Shown: positions 47,286 to 58,247, numbered from the stretch's first letter. The stretch is 64,000 nucleotides of DNA from Aeromicrobium sp. Sec7.5 (GCF_036867135.1 NZ_JBAJIJ010000001.1:2356001-2420000); one strand, 5' to 3'. Program-made: numbers and translations. The notes: generated from the sequence alone by a model not told the origin.

Positions 47286-48530
47286 GTGTCCACCCCTTCC
47301 CCGTCCGTCCTCGCCCGCACGAGCGCTTGGCTCTCGCGCGAGACCTCCGGCGGAATCCTGCTCATGATCGCCGCGGTGATCGCGTTGACCTGGGCCAACT
47401 CGCCCTGGCGTGAGGCGTACCACGCGCTGACCGAGACCGTCATCGGTCCGAGCGCGATCCACCTCGACCTCGACCTCGCCCACTGGGCCGCCGACGGACT
47501 CCTGGCGATCTTCTTCCTCGTCGTGGGTCTCGAGCTCAAGCACGAGATCCGGGTCGGCAGCCTGCGCGACCCCCGCGAGGCCGCCGTGCCGATGCTGGCC
47601 GCGGTCGGAGGCATGGCCGTGCCAGCCGCCCTCTTCACGCTCGTCGTGCTGATCGACGGCGGTGGCGACGGACTGGACGGGTGGGCCATCCCCACCGCGA
47701 CCGACATCGCCTTCGCCCTGGCCGTCCTGGCCGTGCTCGGCCGCGGCCTGCCGCTGGCCCTGCGCACGTTCCTGCTGACGCTCGCGGTGGTCGACGACCT
47801 GCTCGCGATCACGATCATCGCGATCTTCTACTCGAGCGACCTCGCGCCGCTGTACCTGCTCGGTGTCGTCGCGGTGCTCGTGGCGTTCCGGTGGGCCGTG
47901 ACCCGCCGGAAGCTCCGCGCCGTGGTGCTGGTGCCCCTGGGCCTGGTCGCCTGGTACCTGATGCACGAGTCGGGCGTTCACGCCACGGTCGCCGGTGTGC
48001 TCCTGGGCTTCTGCGTCCCGGCCGAGCCCGTGCACGGCGAGTCCGAGGCCCGGACGACCCGCCTCACGCACCGCGTCGAGATCGTCTCCTCCGGTTTCGC
48101 GCTCCCGGTGTTCGCGTTCTTCTCGGCCGGCGTCACGGTCGTCGGCGAGGTCGGCGCGGTGTTGACCTCCCCCATCGCCCACGGCGTCGTCGCAGGCCTG
48201 GTGCTGGGCAAGATCATCGGGGTCCTCGGCACCACGGCCCTCGTCACACGGTTCACGAGCTTCCACCTCGCGCAGGGCATCGGTCTGCGCGACCTCCTGC
48301 CCATCAGCCTCCTGACGGGCATCGGGTTCACGGTGTCGCTGCTCATCGCCGAGCTGTCGTACACCGGTGTCGAGAACCTGGCCTCGGCCAAGGCCGCGGT
48401 GCTCGGGGCCTCGCTCCTGGCCGCGGTCCTCGGGGCCCTCTCGCTCCGGCACGACGCACGACGTGCCCGCGACGGCGACATGAACCGCGACGGCGTGCCC
48501 GACGGCGACCTACCGCGCATCGGCGGCTGA
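47286..48530 (+). CDS. nhaA: Na+/H+ antiporter NhaA
   Basis: 414 aa, about twelve hydrophobic segments. Family blocks: [33 protein letters not shown], and the ion-binding aspartate pair in [13 protein letters not shown] 47286 has GAGGAG 5 nt upstream. Exchanges sodium for protons to control pH and salt. The hydrophilic C-terminus ([17 protein letters not shown]) resembles a calcium-binding-type Asp-rich loop, but only one copy is present. Confidence 0.95.
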   Translation: MSTPSPSVLARTSAWLSRETSGGILLMIAAVIALTWANSPWREAYHALTETVIGPSAIHLDLDLAHWAADGLLAIFFLVVGLELKHEIRVGSLRDPREAAVPMLAAVGGMAVPAALFTLVVLIDGGGDGLDGWAIPTATDIAFALAVLAVLGRGLPLALRTFLLTLAVVDDLLAITIIAIFYSSDLAPLYLLGVVAVLVAFRWAVTRRKLRAVVLVPLGLVAWYLMHESGVHATVAGVLLGFCVPAEPVHGESEARTTRLTHRVEIVSSGFALPVFAFFSAGVTVVGEVGAVLTSPIAHGVVAGLVLGKIIGVLGTTALVTRFTSFHLAQGIGLRDLLPISLLTGIGFTVSLLIAELSYTGVENLASAKAAVLGASLLAAVLGALSLRHDARRARDGDMNRDGVPDGDLPRIGG

Positions 48531-48610
48531 GCAACCTCCGGGTGTGCCGAGTCGCCCGCCTGCGCTACGTTGGCGATGTCGTCCAGGTCACACCGTTCGA
48601 GGAGCAGTCG

Positions 48611-49600
48611 ATGAACCCCACCCCGGTCAAGATCGCCGTCACCGGAGCCGCCGGACAGATCGGCTACAGCCTGCTGTTCCGCATCGCGGCGGGCGACCTG
48701 CTCGGCCCCGACACCCCCGTGCAGCTGCAGCTGCTGGAGATCGAGCCGGCCCTGAAGTCGCTCGAGGGCGTGGTCATGGAGCTCGACGACTGCGCCTTCC
48801 CGCTGCTCGACTCGGTCGAGATCGGCTCCGACCCGCAGAAGGTCTTCGCCGGCGTCAACCTGGCGCTGCTCGTCGGCGCCCGCCCGCGCAGCGCCGGCAT
48901 GGAGCGCGCCGACCTGCTCGAGGCGAACGGGGCGATCTTCACGGCCCAGGGCAAGGCCCTGAACGAGGTCGCGGCCGACGACGTCCGCATCGGCGTCACG
49001 GGCAACCCGGCCAACACCAACGCGCTGATCGCGATGAGCAACGCCCCCGACATCCCGCGTGAGCGCTTCAGCGCCCTGACCCGGCTCGACCACAACCGGG
49101 CCCTCAGCCAGCTGCACGGGCGCACCGGAGTGCCGGTCGCCGACATCCGCCAGGTCACGATCTGGGGCAACCACTCCGCGACGCAGTACCCCGACATCTT
49201 CCACGCCGAGATCGACGGCCGACCCGCGGTCGACGTCATCGACGACCTCGAGTGGGTCGAGAACACCTTCATCCCCACGGTCGCCAAGCGCGGCACCGCG
49301 ATCATCGACGCGCGCGGCGCCTCCTCGGCGGCCTCGGCCGCGTCGGCCACGATCGATGCCGCCCACGACTGGCTGCTGGGCTCCCACACCGACGACTGGG
49401 TCTCGATGGCGGTCGCCTCCGACGGGTCCTACGACATCCCGGAGGGGCTCATCTACTCGTTCCCGGTCAAGACGTCGAACGGCTCGTGGAGCATCGTCCA
49501 GGACCTGGAGATCAACGACTTCAGCCGCCAGCGGATGGACGCCACGGCCGCCGAGCTCGCCGAGGAGCGCGAGGCGGTCACCGCGCTCGGCCTGATCTGA
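48611..49600 (+). CDS. mdh: Malate dehydrogenase (NAD-dependent)
   Basis: 329 aa. NAD motif [19 protein letters not shown], substrate segment [29 protein letters not shown], and catalytic histidine in [13 protein letters not shown]. Full family length. ATG 48611 has GGAG upstream. TCA-cycle enzyme, as are sdhCAB and sucCD elsewhere in the window. Confidence 0.96.
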   Translation: MNPTPVKIAVTGAAGQIGYSLLFRIAAGDLLGPDTPVQLQLLEIEPALKSLEGVVMELDDCAFPLLDSVEIGSDPQKVFAGVNLALLVGARPRSAGMERADLLEANGAIFTAQGKALNEVAADDVRIGVTGNPANTNALIAMSNAPDIPRERFSALTRLDHNRALSQLHGRTGVPVADIRQVTIWGNHSATQYPDIFHAEIDGRPAVDVIDDLEWVENTFIPTVAKRGTAIIDARGASSAASAASATIDAAHDWLLGSHTDDWVSMAVASDGSYDIPEGLIYSFPVKTSNGSWSIVQDLEINDFSRQRMDATAAELAEEREAVTALGLI

Positions 49601-49602
49601 CC

Positions 49603-49617
49603 GACGCCTCAGGCGTC
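49603..49617. terminator. Small hairpin between mdh and the DUF3017 gene
   Basis: gacgcct-c-aggcgtc, a 7-bp palindrome 3 nt after the mdh stop and overlapping the converging DUF3017 stop. A weak terminator candidate. Confidence 0.4.
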
Positions 49618-49900
49618 AGGCGTCAGGTCCGGGGTCGATCACGACGCCGAGCACCAGCAGCGAGGCACCGAGCAGCGTCGTCCAGGCGATGTCGAACCCG
49701 CGGCTCCGCACCGCCAGCAGTCCCTTGTGCTCCTCCGGCACCACCGCCCGCAGCGTGGCCGACACCAGGAACGTGGCTCCGATGACCAGGATGCCGCGCC
49801 GCCAGTACCCGAGGGCGACCAGGCCGAGGCCGAGCATGACGAGCAGCAGCAGCACGATGTAGGCCTGCGTCCCGCGGGACCGCGGGACCAGGGACTTCAC
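49616..49900 (-). CDS. DUF3017 small membrane protein
   Basis: 94 aa with two or three hydrophobic segments ([38 protein letters not shown]; the C-terminal [10 protein letters not shown]). Function unknown; in many actinobacteria it follows folD as here. GTG 49900 overlaps the folD stop by 4 nt. Confidence 0.85.
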   Translation of the reverse strand: MKSLVPRSRGTQAYIVLLLLVMLGLGLVALGYWRRGILVIGATFLVSATLRAVVPEEHKGLLAVRSRGFDIAWTTLLGASLLVLGVVIDPGPDA

Positions 49901-50763
49901 GCCCGATCCCGGTCGAGCGCCTTCTCGGTCGCGTCGACGACGTTGGCGAGCAGCATGGCCCGGGTCATCGGCCCCACACCACCGGGATTGGGCGCCACCC
50001 AGCCCGCGACCTCGTGCACGTCCGGGTGGAGGTCACCGACGATCTTGTTGTCCTCGTCGCGGCTCACGCCGACGTCGAGCAGGGCCGCTCCGGGCTTGAC
50101 CATGTCAGCCGTGATGATGCCCGGCACTCCGGCGGCAGCGATCACGATGTCGGCCCGGCGCACCTCGGCGGCCAGGTCGCGCGTGCCCGTGTGGCAGAGC
50201 GTGACGGTGGCGTTCTCACTGCGACGCGTGAGCATGAGCCCCATCGGACGGCCCACCGTGATGCCGCGTCCCACGACCGCGACGTTGGCTCCCGCGATCG
50301 GGACCTCGTGGCGGCGGAGCAGCTCGATGATCCCGCGCGGCGTGCAGGGCAGCGGGGCGGGCTCGCCCAGCACGAGCCAGCCGAGGTTCGTGGGGTGCAG
50401 CCCGTCGGCGTCCTTGGCGGGGTCGATGCGCCCGATCACGGCGTTCTCGTCCAGGCCCCGGGGCAGCGGCAGCTGCACGATGTACAGGGTGCACTCGGGA
50501 TCGTCGTTGAGCTGGTCGACCGCGGCCTCCACCTCGGCCTGCGTGGCCGTGGCCGGCAGGTCGATGCGGATCGAGCGGATACCGATCTCGGCGCAGTCGC
50601 GGTGCTTGGCGCCGACGTACCACTGGCTCCCGGGGTCGTCGCCCACGAGGATCGTGCCGAGGCCCGGGACGACGCCGCGGTCGGCGAGCGCCGCGACCCT
50701 CGTCGTGAGCTCGGACTTGATCGCGGCGGCGGCCGCCTTGCCGTCGAGGATCTGCGCAGTCAC
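49897..50763 (-). CDS. folD: Methylenetetrahydrofolate dehydrogenase/cyclohydrolase
   Basis: 288 aa bifunctional enzyme linking 5,10-methylene- and 10-formyl-tetrahydrofolate. Motifs: [20 protein letters not shown] (catalytic Lys region), [33 protein letters not shown] and [17 protein letters not shown] 50763. Supplies the formyl donor for PurN and PurH encoded nearby. Confidence 0.96.
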   Translation of the reverse strand: MTAQILDGKAAAAAIKSELTTRVAALADRGVVPGLGTILVGDDPGSQWYVGAKHRDCAEIGIRSIRIDLPATATQAEVEAAVDQLNDDPECTLYIVQLPLPRGLDENAVIGRIDPAKDADGLHPTNLGWLVLGEPAPLPCTPRGIIELLRRHEVPIAGANVAVVGRGITVGRPMGLMLTRRSENATVTLCHTGTRDLAAEVRRADIVIAAAGVPGIITADMVKPGAALLDVGVSRDEDNKIVGDLHPDVHEVAGWVAPNPGGVGPMTRAMLLANVVDATEKALDRDRA

Positions 50764-50879
50764 GGAGACGAGTCTCCCACGACGTCCCCGGGCCCGGCGA
50801 TGGGCAGGTTTGCCCGGCCGTGGTCCTGCCTGCCCTCTACACTCGTGCGGTCGGGGCGACCCGTCTGCACGGCGGACGG

Positions 50880-51527
50880 ATGAACGAACACACGATCGAG
50901 GTCTCCAGGATGTCGCGAGCGCAACTCAGCCAGGTCCGCAGCCGCGCACGACGCGGAGCGCTCCTGGCCGCGGCCATCGAGCTGTTCGCCGAGGGCGGCG
51001 CGCGATCGGTGACGCACCGTGCCGTGGCGGCACGCGCGGGCCTGCCCCCGGCCACCACGACGTACTACTTCGCCTCGATCGAGGAGCTCGTGCGTGAGGC
51101 CCTCGCCACCCACCTGGCCGGGTGGATCGAGGTGCTGGAGGCGCTGGCCGACGTCGAGATGGATCCCACCCTCGACCTGGCCTCCACCAGCGACTTCGTG
51201 ACGGGCGTCTTCGCGACCCGCAGCCCCGAGAAGGCCGGCACCGAGCTCGCGATCTACCTGGCGGCGGCCCGCGATCCGCAGCTGAAGGGCACGGCCGCCG
51301 AGGCGCTCCAGGCTCTCGAGGACCTCGCCGTGCGCACGTTCGAGCGCCTCGGCATCCTCGGCGCTCGCGACCTCGCCTCCCAGACGGTTGCCCTCATCGC
51401 CGGCAGCGCGCTGCGCCGCCAGAGCGCACAGTTCGAGGACGCCGAGGAGGCTCGCCTCCTGACCGCGGCCATCCGTCACCTCGTCGCGGGTCACGTCGAC
51501 GCGGCCGGTTCCGCCGCCACCACCTGA
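50880..51527 (+). CDS. TetR-family transcriptional regulator
   Basis: 215 aa. The N-terminal HTH is in [26 protein letters not shown] (recognition part [15 protein letters not shown]); the C-terminal helical ligand domain is unassigned. TACACT near 50838 is a likely -10. ATG 50880 was taken; an ATG at 50910 preceded by AGG is an alternative. Target unknown; neighbours are folD and topoisomerase IB. Confidence 0.87.
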   Translation: MNEHTIEVSRMSRAQLSQVRSRARRGALLAAAIELFAEGGARSVTHRAVAARAGLPPATTTYYFASIEELVREALATHLAGWIEVLEALADVEMDPTLDLASTSDFVTGVFATRSPEKAGTELAIYLAAARDPQLKGTAAEALQALEDLAVRTFERLGILGARDLASQTVALIAGSALRRQSAQFEDAEEARLLTAAIRHLVAGHVDAAGSAATT

Positions 51528-51576
51528 CCCTCGCCGCCGACGAGCGACGCGCCCGTCCCGAGCCTAGGGTCGGGGC

Positions 51577-52587
51577 ATGGCTCGGCTGCGTCGCGTGTCC
51601 CCCGACGAACCGGGTTGGTCCCGGGTCCGGCACGGGCGAGGATTTCGCTACCTCGACGTCGACGGCCTGTCGCTGACCCCCGTCGACATCGACCGGTGCA
51701 AGCGCCTCGTGATCCCGCCCGCCTGGACCGAGGTCTGGATCTGCCCCTTCGACCACGGGCACCTGCAGGCGGTCGGCACCGACGACGCCGGACGCCGCCA
51801 GTACCTCTACCACCAGGAGTGGCGCCGTCGCCGCGACGCCGAGAAGTTCGAGTCGATGGAGGCCTTCGCGCGCTCCCTGATCAAGAACAGGCGCGTCGCG
51901 CGCCACGACCTCGGCCGCGAGGAGCCCGACCTGACGCGGTCCTGCGCCGTGGCCTTCGGGCTGCTCGACCTGGGCCTGTTCCGCATCGGCAACGAGCAGT
52001 ACCGCGCCGCCAACGGCAGTCACGGGCTGACCACCCTCGACCGCGACCACGTGACGGTCGAGGGTCAACGGATCGCCCTGCACTACCCCGGCAAGTCGGG
52101 CCAGGTCATCGACGGCTCGGTCCGCGACGAGCGCCTCGCCCACGCCGTGTGCGCGATGCTCGAGCGCGACGGCGGCACGGATCGCGCCTTCGCCTGGCAC
52201 GACGACCGGGGGTGGCACGACCTCGACTCCACGACCGTCAACGCGTACGTCGCCGACGTCCTGGGTCCGGGCTTCACGGCCAAGAACTTCCGGACCTGGC
52301 GCGGCACCGTGATCGCGGCCCGGTCCCTCGCACTCGCCGACGCCACGACCGCCACGGCTCGCAAGCGGGCCGTCAGCGCGGCGATGAAGGAGACGGCCGA
52401 GCACCTCGGCAACACTCCCGCGGTCGCGCGCTCCTCGTACGTCGACCCACGCGTCGTCGACCTCTTCGAGCAGGGCGTCACGCTCGGCGACACGGCCCTC
52501 GGCAAGCGGCGCCGGATCGCTGCGGGTGCGCCCGTGCCGCGGGTCCTGGAGCGGTCGGTGCTCCGGCTGCTGCGACGGGGCGCCTAG
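51577..52587 (+). CDS. DNA topoisomerase IB (poxvirus-like bacterial type)
   Basis: 336 aa. Catalytic residues can be assigned: Arg in LFRIGNEQY, Arg/His region FRTWRGTVIAARSLA, and the nucleophilic Tyr in ARSSYVDPRVVDLFEQG. The N-terminal DNA-clamp domain includes RCKRLVIPPAWTEVWICP. Relaxes supercoils by nicking one strand. ATG 51577 lies 6 nt after TAGGGT (51565-51570). Non-essential accessory enzyme found in scattered bacteria. Confidence 0.93.
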   Translation: MARLRRVSPDEPGWSRVRHGRGFRYLDVDGLSLTPVDIDRCKRLVIPPAWTEVWICPFDHGHLQAVGTDDAGRRQYLYHQEWRRRRDAEKFESMEAFARSLIKNRRVARHDLGREEPDLTRSCAVAFGLLDLGLFRIGNEQYRAANGSHGLTTLDRDHVTVEGQRIALHYPGKSGQVIDGSVRDERLAHAVCAMLERDGGTDRAFAWHDDRGWHDLDSTTVNAYVADVLGPGFTAKNFRTWRGTVIAARSLALADATTATARKRAVSAAMKETAEHLGNTPAVARSSYVDPRVVDLFEQGVTLGDTALGKRRRIAAGAPVPRVLERSVLRLLRRGA

Positions 52588-52598
52588 GGCGGCAGGGC

Positions 52599-52743
52599 GG
52601 TGAGCCAGCAACCTTCTGGTCCGCCGTGGAGGTTGCTCACGCACCGCCACCGGCCCCCATCGGTGACCCGGCACCCTCCGGCCTCCGGGAAAGGTTGGCT
52701 GCTCACCGCCCTGCCCGGCTTCGTGGTCCGTGGCCGCTTGTCC
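52599..52743. repeat. Intergenic repeat family R2, second (diverged) copy
   Basis: Starts with ggtgagccagcaacctt (52599) and aggttgctcac (52629), then a second, more diverged unit (ggtgacccggcaccct ... aggttggctgctcacc). It ends with TGGTCCGTGGCCGCTTGTCC (52724-52743), the same end motif as the element at 34.6 kb. Lies between the converging topoisomerase and purH stops. Confidence 0.75.
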
Positions 52744-52779
52744 CCCGCCCTCCGCCGTGCAGATCCGCGCGGATCCGAC

Positions 52780-54360
52780 TCAGTGGAAGAAGTGGCGGGT
52801 GCCCGTGAAGTACATCGTGACCCCGGCGGCCTTCGCGGCCTCGATGGTCTCGTCGTCGCGGACCGAGCCGCCCGGCTGCACGATGAACGTCACGCCGGCG
52901 TCGATCAGGATCCCCGGCCCGTCGGCGAACGGGAAGAACGCGTCGGACGCCGCCACGGCGCCGCGGGCGCGCTCCTCGCCGGCACGCTCGACCGCGAGGC
53001 GGCAGGAGTCGACGCGGTTGACCTGCCCCATGCCGATGCCCACGGAGGCACCGCCCTTGGCCAGCAGGATCGCGTTGGACTTGACCGCCCGGACCGAGGT
53101 CCAGGCGAACGCGAGGTCGGCGAGCGTGGCCTCGTCGGCCGGCTCGCCGGCGGCGAGGGTCCACGTGCTCGGATCGTCGCCTCCGGTCACGGACCCGTCA
53201 GCCTCCACGACGGCGTCGACGCGGTCACGCTTCTGCACCAGGACGCCGCCGCTGACCTGGCGCAGCTCGGTGTCCGGGTACTCACCGAGGTCGGGGGCCT
53301 GCAGGATGCGGATGTTCTTCTTGCCCTGCAGCACCTCGACCGCACCGTCCTCGTAGGAGGGCGCGACGATGACCTCGGTGAACACCTCGGCGACCTGCTG
53401 GGCCATGGCCACCGAGACCGGGCGGTTGGCCGCGATCACGCCGCCGAAGGCCGAGACCGGGTCGCACGCGTGCGCCCGGGCGTGGGCCTGGGCGATGTCC
53501 TCGCCCACGGCGATGCCGCACGGATTGGCGTGCTTGATGATCGCGACGGCAGGACGCTCGTGGTCGAACGCCGCACGGATCGCCGCGTCGGTGTCGACGT
53601 AGTTGTTGTAGCTCATCTCCTTGCCGTGGAGCTGCTCGGCACCCGCGAGCCCGCCCGCGTTCGGCGCGACGTAGAGCGCCGCCTCCTGGTGCGGGTTCTC
53701 CCCGTAGCGCAGCACGGCCGACTTGTCCCAGGCCTCGCCGACGAACTCCGGCCAGCCGTCCTGGGCGGTGTCGTACGACGCGGCGAACCACGAGGCGACC
53801 GCGGCGTCGTAGGAGGCCGTGTGGGCGAAGGCCTGCGCGGCGAGGTGCCGACGCTGCTCGAACGTGAACCCGCCGGACGCGAGCGCCTCACGGACGTCGC
53901 CGTAGGCGTCGGGCGACGTGACGATCGCGACCGTGGGGTGGTTCTTCGCCGCGGCCCGCACCATCGACGGCCCACCGATGTCGATCTGCTCGACGCACTC
54001 GTCCGGCGTGGCACCCGACGCCACGGTCTCGCGGAACGGGTACAGGTTCACCACGACGAGGTCGAACGGCTCGACGCCGAGCTCGTCGAGCTGCGCGACG
54101 TGCGACTCCAGGCGCGAGTCGGCCAGGATGCCGGCGTGCACGCGGGGATGCAGCGTCTTGACCCGGCCGTCGAGGCACTCGGGGAATCCCGTGAGCTCCT
54201 CGACCGGGGTCACCGGCACGCCGGCGGCCTCGATCGTCTTCGCCGTCGACCCGGTGGAGACCAGGGAGACGCCGGCCTCGTGCAGCGCACGGGCGAGGTC
54301 CTCCAGGCCGGTCTTGTCGTACACGGAGACGAGGGCGCGCTTGATCGGGCGCTGGGTCAT
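52780..54360 (-). CDS. purH: Bifunctional AICAR transformylase/IMP cyclohydrolase
   Basis: 526 aa. The N-terminal IMP cyclohydrolase (MGS-like fold) has [19 protein letters not shown] and [10 protein letters not shown]. The C-terminal transformylase has [40 protein letters not shown] and [10 protein letters not shown]. Last two steps of IMP synthesis. ATG 54360 overlaps the purN stop by 4 nt (ATGA). Confidence 0.97.
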   Translation of the reverse strand: MTQRPIKRALVSVYDKTGLEDLARALHEAGVSLVSTGSTAKTIEAAGVPVTPVEELTGFPECLDGRVKTLHPRVHAGILADSRLESHVAQLDELGVEPFDLVVVNLYPFRETVASGATPDECVEQIDIGGPSMVRAAAKNHPTVAIVTSPDAYGDVREALASGGFTFEQRRHLAAQAFAHTASYDAAVASWFAASYDTAQDGWPEFVGEAWDKSAVLRYGENPHQEAALYVAPNAGGLAGAEQLHGKEMSYNNYVDTDAAIRAAFDHERPAVAIIKHANPCGIAVGEDIAQAHARAHACDPVSAFGGVIAANRPVSVAMAQQVAEVFTEVIVAPSYEDGAVEVLQGKKNIRILQAPDLGEYPDTELRQVSGGVLVQKRDRVDAVVEADGSVTGGDDPSTWTLAAGEPADEATLADLAFAWTSVRAVKSNAILLAKGGASVGIGMGQVNRVDSCRLAVERAGEERARGAVAASDAFFPFADGPGILIDAGVTFIVQPGGSVRDDETIEAAKAAGVTMYFTGTRHFFH

Positions 54361-54998
54361 CGGGCTTCCTTCGGTTGGGCGGGTGTCACGACGCGACGGC
54401 CGTCGATCGAGTGGCCGTCGCGGGCCAGGCGGCCCACCCACTCGACGAGCATGCCGCGCTCGCTGGACTTGATGCGGTCGTGGAGGGAGTCGACGGAGTC
54501 GTCGTCCCGCACCGGGACCGCGACCTGGGCCACGATGGGGCCGGTGTCGACCCCCGCGTCGACGACGAACAGCGTGGCTCCGGTGATCTTGACCCCGTGC
54601 GCCAGGGCGTCGCGCGGGGCGTGCATGCCGGGGAACGACGGCGACAGCGCGGGGTGGCTGTTGAGCGTGCGGCCACCGAAGCGTGCGAGGAAGGCCGGGC
54701 CGGTCAGCTTCATGAAGCCAGCCAGCACGACCAGCGCGGGTGACGCGGCCGCGACCCGTTCCGTGAGCGCCTCGTCCCACGCCGCCCGGGTCGGGAAGTC
54801 GCCGACCCGCAGCACGAACGTGGCGATCCCGGCCCGCTCGGCACGGTCGAGCGCCGGGGTGCCGTCGCGGTCGGCGCCGACCGCGACGACCTGCACGCCG
54901 TAGGCCGGATCGGCGGTGGCGTCGAGGAGGGCCTGCAGGTTGGTGCCGCTGCCCGAGACGAGCACCACGACGGGAGTCGGGTCAGGCAGCGGGGGCAC
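54357..54998 (-). CDS. purN: Phosphoribosylglycinamide formyltransferase
   Basis: 213 aa. N-terminal [17 protein letters not shown], formyl-folate site [13 protein letters not shown] (catalytic Asn and His) and Asp in [14 protein letters not shown]. The start is uncertain: GTG 54998 (VPPLPDPTP) lies 7 nt after TATCGT, suggesting a leaderless transcript; GTG 55007 is 3 codons longer. Either way the gene overlaps the end of the DUF6350 gene. Confidence 0.94.
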   Translation of the reverse strand: MPPLPDPTPVVVLVSGSGTNLQALLDATADPAYGVQVVAVGADRDGTPALDRAERAGIATFVLRVGDFPTRAAWDEALTERVAAASPALVVLAGFMKLTGPAFLARFGGRTLNSHPALSPSFPGMHAPRDALAHGVKITGATLFVVDAGVDTGPIVAQVAVPVRDDDSVDSLHDRIKSSERGMLVEWVGRLARDGHSIDGRRVVTPAQPKEAR

Positions 54999-56145
54999 GG
55001 CCCCCACGATAGTGGGCCGCTGCTGCTCCGAATCCGGCGGCCACAGCCATGAACGGGAGGGTCCGGAGCAGGCCGAGCAGCGACTCGGGGCCCACCTCGC
55101 TCATGCGCCCCGGGCCCACCGCTCCACCGGACGACCACGCGAGCAGCGCCAGCACGAGGGCTCCGGCCGCGCCGGCGCCGGCGGCCACGCCGACACCGCG
55201 CCAGAAGTCGGTCGCCAGGTCGACGTGGCCACGCCGGACCAGCCGCCATCCGGCCCAGCCGGCAGCCACCACCGGCACCAGGGCCAGCAGGAAGGTCCAC
55301 ACCGGGAACTCGCCCGGCGCGGGCAGCGCCGCGAGCACCGGGAGTCCCGGGACCTGGCCCAGGTGGGAGCTCGTGAGGTCGACCGAGGTGCCGGTGCCGA
55401 CCTGGAAGCCGGACCCGACGAGGGCGGACGTGGCCCACAGCACGAGCGTCGGCACCACGAGCAGGCAGAGCAGACCGAGTGCCACGCCCCCGCCCACGCC
55501 GGGGTCGAGCAGGGCCCACAGACTCCCGGCCTGCTGGACGTGGCGCGCGAGCAGGGTCAGCACGATGAGGACCGACACGACCAGCACGACGGACACCGAG
55601 ATCGCCGCGCCCCGGACGACCGCGAGCACGCCGGGACGACCCTCCGGCCACCACGCGGCCGGAGCCCCGTGCACGCTCACGTAGGCGAGCGCGGACGCGA
55701 CTCCGGCCAGCACGAACGTGACGAGCGCCGCACGGATCGTGGGGACCGAGATGGCCACGTCGTTCGCGACCGCGGTGACGACCGAGGCGAGCACCGCGTA
55801 GACCCCGGCCACCGTGGCGGCGAACGCCGCCGGCTCACCCACGGGCTCCCGGACCTGCCGCCGCGCGACGACCACGACGATCGCCCCGGCGAGCAGGACG
55901 CCGCCCCACGGCAGAAGCGTGACGTCGACGCCCTCCACCGTGATCCCGCTCCCCTGCGCCACCAGCCAGACCCGAGCCGCGCCGCGCACGGAACCGAGGC
56001 CGGCGTCACCGCCGAGTCCTGCCAGCAGCACGGCGGCGCCGGTGACCAGCCAGCCGGCCACGGCGGCCCAGACCGCGGTCATGGCACCCGGCCACACGGC
56101 AGACCGCAGGTCGTCGGGCGAGGTGAGGCGAGCGGGGGAAGGCAC
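54982..56145 (-). CDS. DUF6350-family multi-pass membrane protein
   Basis: 387 aa with about nine to ten hydrophobic segments and no catalytic motif I can identify. Proteins of this kind are commonly found just before purN/purH in actinobacteria; cell-division-related names (PerM-like) have been applied, but function is not established. GTG 56145 has GGAGG 7-8 nt upstream. Its 3' end overlaps purN by 17 nt. Confidence 0.75.
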   Translation of the reverse strand: MPSPARLTSPDDLRSAVWPGAMTAVWAAVAGWLVTGAAVLLAGLGGDAGLGSVRGAARVWLVAQGSGITVEGVDVTLLPWGGVLLAGAIVVVVARRQVREPVGEPAAFAATVAGVYAVLASVVTAVANDVAISVPTIRAALVTFVLAGVASALAYVSVHGAPAAWWPEGRPGVLAVVRGAAISVSVVLVVSVLIVLTLLARHVQQAGSLWALLDPGVGGGVALGLLCLLVVPTLVLWATSALVGSGFQVGTGTSVDLTSSHLGQVPGLPVLAALPAPGEFPVWTFLLALVPVVAAGWAGWRLVRRGHVDLATDFWRGVGVAAGAGAAGALVLALLAWSSGGAVGPGRMSEVGPESLLGLLRTLPFMAVAAGFGAAAAHYRGGRAPAA

Positions 56146-56212
56146 GGCACCATCCTCCCCTGTAGGGTTGCGGCGATTTCCGGAGCCACGCCGACTCGCG
56201 AGGAGGGGTTCG

Positions 56213-58099
56213 ATGTCGCGGGTCGAGGAGTTCGACGCGTTCTACGCATCGACGTCCGACAACGTCCTGCGCGTCGTGTACGCCGTCACCGGCGATCGCG
56301 CCGTGGCCCGGGACGCCACGATCGACGCCTACCGCCACGCGTGGCGCGACTGGGCGAAGGTCCACGACCAGGAACCGCACCGCTACGTGAGGGTCGAGGC
56401 CTGGAAGGCCCAGGCCGTCACGCGGGGCACCCACCCCCTGCGCCGCCGCCACGAGGAGGACTCCGACACCGAGCTCCTCGACGCCCTGGCCGACCTGTCC
56501 CCGGACGACCGACGCCTCCTGGTGCTCCTGACGATCGGGGCGACCGACCTGGACGCCGCCGCCCGCGAGATCGGGGTCGGCGACGAGGAGGCCATCGAGC
56601 TCGTCACGACCGCCATCACGACACTCGAGCAGAGCACCGGCCAGACGATCGACCAGCTCGAACGACGCCTCACCGGGCTGGGCGAGATCACGAGCCAGCT
56701 CCCGATGCCGGACGCGGCCGAGCTACGCGCCCAGGCGACCCGGGGCCACCGCGTCAACACGATCGCGGTCGTCGCCGCCTCGATCCTGGCGATCGTGCTC
56801 GGTGGCGTCGTGCTGACCGAGGGCGACGCCCTCTCGGCGCTGCCGGCCGAGTCCAACCGCCAACAGCTGGGCGCCGAGCGTCCGGACCTCGTGCTCGATG
56901 CCCAGCGCATCTCGACCGACAACCTGATGACGCCCGAGCAGGTCACCGACCTCGGCCCGGACGCCACCTGGACCGTCGATGAGACCGACGAGGACCTCGA
57001 CGCCGCCGAGCCCCTCACGATCTGCGCCCAGGACCGGTTCGCCACCGAGAATCCCCTCAAGGTCTTCGTGCGCACCTTCGACGCCGCACCGTCGACCACC
57101 TCGACCCCCGGCCCGTCGGACCCCGCACAGCCCACCGACCCCGCCACGGCGACGGCGCCCGCCACCGGCCAACGGGTCTCGCAGTCGATCGAGATCGCTC
57201 GCGACCCCGCGGCGGCCAGCGAGGCGTACCAGCGATCGGCCGCCTGGTTCTCCGACTGCGAGGTGCCACGGCTGCAGCTGACCGGCACCTACCGCGCCAC
57301 CGGCTCGTTCGGCGACGTGGTCCTCCTCCGGTTCGTCGAGCACGGTGAGACCGACCGCACCTACACGGTGGCACTCGGGTCGTCGGGCACCGTCACGTCC
57401 ACGGTGGTCCACCAGACCGACGCCGCCGAAGGCCCTCCGATCGCGGAGTTCGCCGCGACCGTCAACGCGTCCTTCCAGCAGATCTGCCGCGACAGCGGCG
57501 GCCAGTGCGACGCCGATCTCACGGTCGCGCCCGCCGACCCGCTCCCGTTGCCGGAGGACCCCGGATTCCTCGGCGTCATCGACCTGCCCGCGATCACCGG
57601 CATCAGCTCGGTCTGGGGTCGGGCGGAGGCCAACAACGCCGCCACCAACCCTGCGGCCACGGCGTGCGACCTCGCCGACTTCGGTGCGGCCGGTGGCACG
57701 GCCTCGTCGCGGGTCTTCCTGCTGCCGGAGGCCCAGGGACTGGCCAAGACGTTCGGTCTGGTCGAGACGGTCGGCACGTTCGCGACCACCGAGGCCGCCA
57801 CCGCGTTCGTCGACCAGGTCCAGGCCTCGATCAACACGTGTCCGCAGAACAATCTCGCCGCCTCCGTCGTGGAGGCATCGACCTTCGGCGAGGTCGCCGA
57901 CTTCCGGGGCGCCACCTGGACCCTGACCCTGCAGGTGGAGTCCGGCGATCCCGTCACGGTCCGCTCGGCGATCGTGCAGCGGGGCACCAACGTCGCGCAG
58001 GTGCTGTTCACCCCGAGCGGCGCGACCGACCTCCCCGCCGAGACCTTCGCCGAGGTCGCGCAGCGGGCCACCGAGCGACTGGCGTACGCGGGCGGCTGA
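56213..58099 (+). CDS. Fusion of an ECF-sigma-like cytoplasmic region, one transmembrane helix and a large extracellular domain
   Basis: 628 aa. Residues about 5-70 look like sigma region 2 (VLRVVYAVTGDRAVARDATI, DAYRHAWRDWAKV), and about 86-140 like region 4 (LADLSPDDRRLLVLLTIGA, AAREIGVGDEEAIELVTTAI). A basic stretch (LRAQATRGHR) leads into one hydrophobic helix (about 181-201). The remaining about 425 residues should be outside; they include a Pro/Thr/Ser linker near 300-320 and cysteine-containing segments (WFSDCEV, QQICRDSGGQCD, TACDLADF, NTCPQNN), somewhat like PknH-type sensor domains. ATG 56213 has GAGGAGGGG upstream. No separate anti-sigma gene is near. Function unknown. Confidence 0.75.
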   Translation: MSRVEEFDAFYASTSDNVLRVVYAVTGDRAVARDATIDAYRHAWRDWAKVHDQEPHRYVRVEAWKAQAVTRGTHPLRRRHEEDSDTELLDALADLSPDDRRLLVLLTIGATDLDAAAREIGVGDEEAIELVTTAITTLEQSTGQTIDQLERRLTGLGEITSQLPMPDAAELRAQATRGHRVNTIAVVAASILAIVLGGVVLTEGDALSALPAESNRQQLGAERPDLVLDAQRISTDNLMTPEQVTDLGPDATWTVDETDEDLDAAEPLTICAQDRFATENPLKVFVRTFDAAPSTTSTPGPSDPAQPTDPATATAPATGQRVSQSIEIARDPAAASEAYQRSAAWFSDCEVPRLQLTGTYRATGSFGDVVLLRFVEHGETDRTYTVALGSSGTVTSTVVHQTDAAEGPPIAEFAATVNASFQQICRDSGGQCDADLTVAPADPLPLPEDPGFLGVIDLPAITGISSVWGRAEANNAATNPAATACDLADFGAAGGTASSRVFLLPEAQGLAKTFGLVETVGTFATTEAATAFVDQVQASINTCPQNNLAASVVEASTFGEVADFRGATWTLTLQVESGDPVTVRSAIVQRGTNVAQVLFTPSGATDLPAETFAEVAQRATERLAYAGG

Positions 58100-58124
58100 G
58101 GGAGCTCCCCCGCCTCACCCCGAT

Positions 58125-58247
58125 GGTTGAGGTGCGAGGAGCCCTGGCGACGAGCCTCGAAGCCACCTGAGGTGCCCGGACTCGATCAACCGACCATGGT
58201 TTCGAGGCTCGTGCCCCAGAGGGCACTCGCACTGGGGGCACCTCCCA
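58125..58247. repeat. Intergenic inverted repeat family R3, copy 2
   Basis: ggttgaggtgcgaggagccc (58125-58144) and following bases to gcctcgaagccac match the right arm of copy 1 near 24.8 kb in inverted orientation. A complementary arm, ggtttcgaggctcgtgcccc, starts near 58198. Located between the converging fusion-protein and sucD genes. Confidence 0.75.

Noticed and set aside
48480..48530. Calcium-binding repeat at the NhaA C-terminus ([11 protein letters not shown])
   Set aside because: A single imperfect motif at the very end of the protein; thrombospondin-type or EF-hand domains need more copies or flanking helices.
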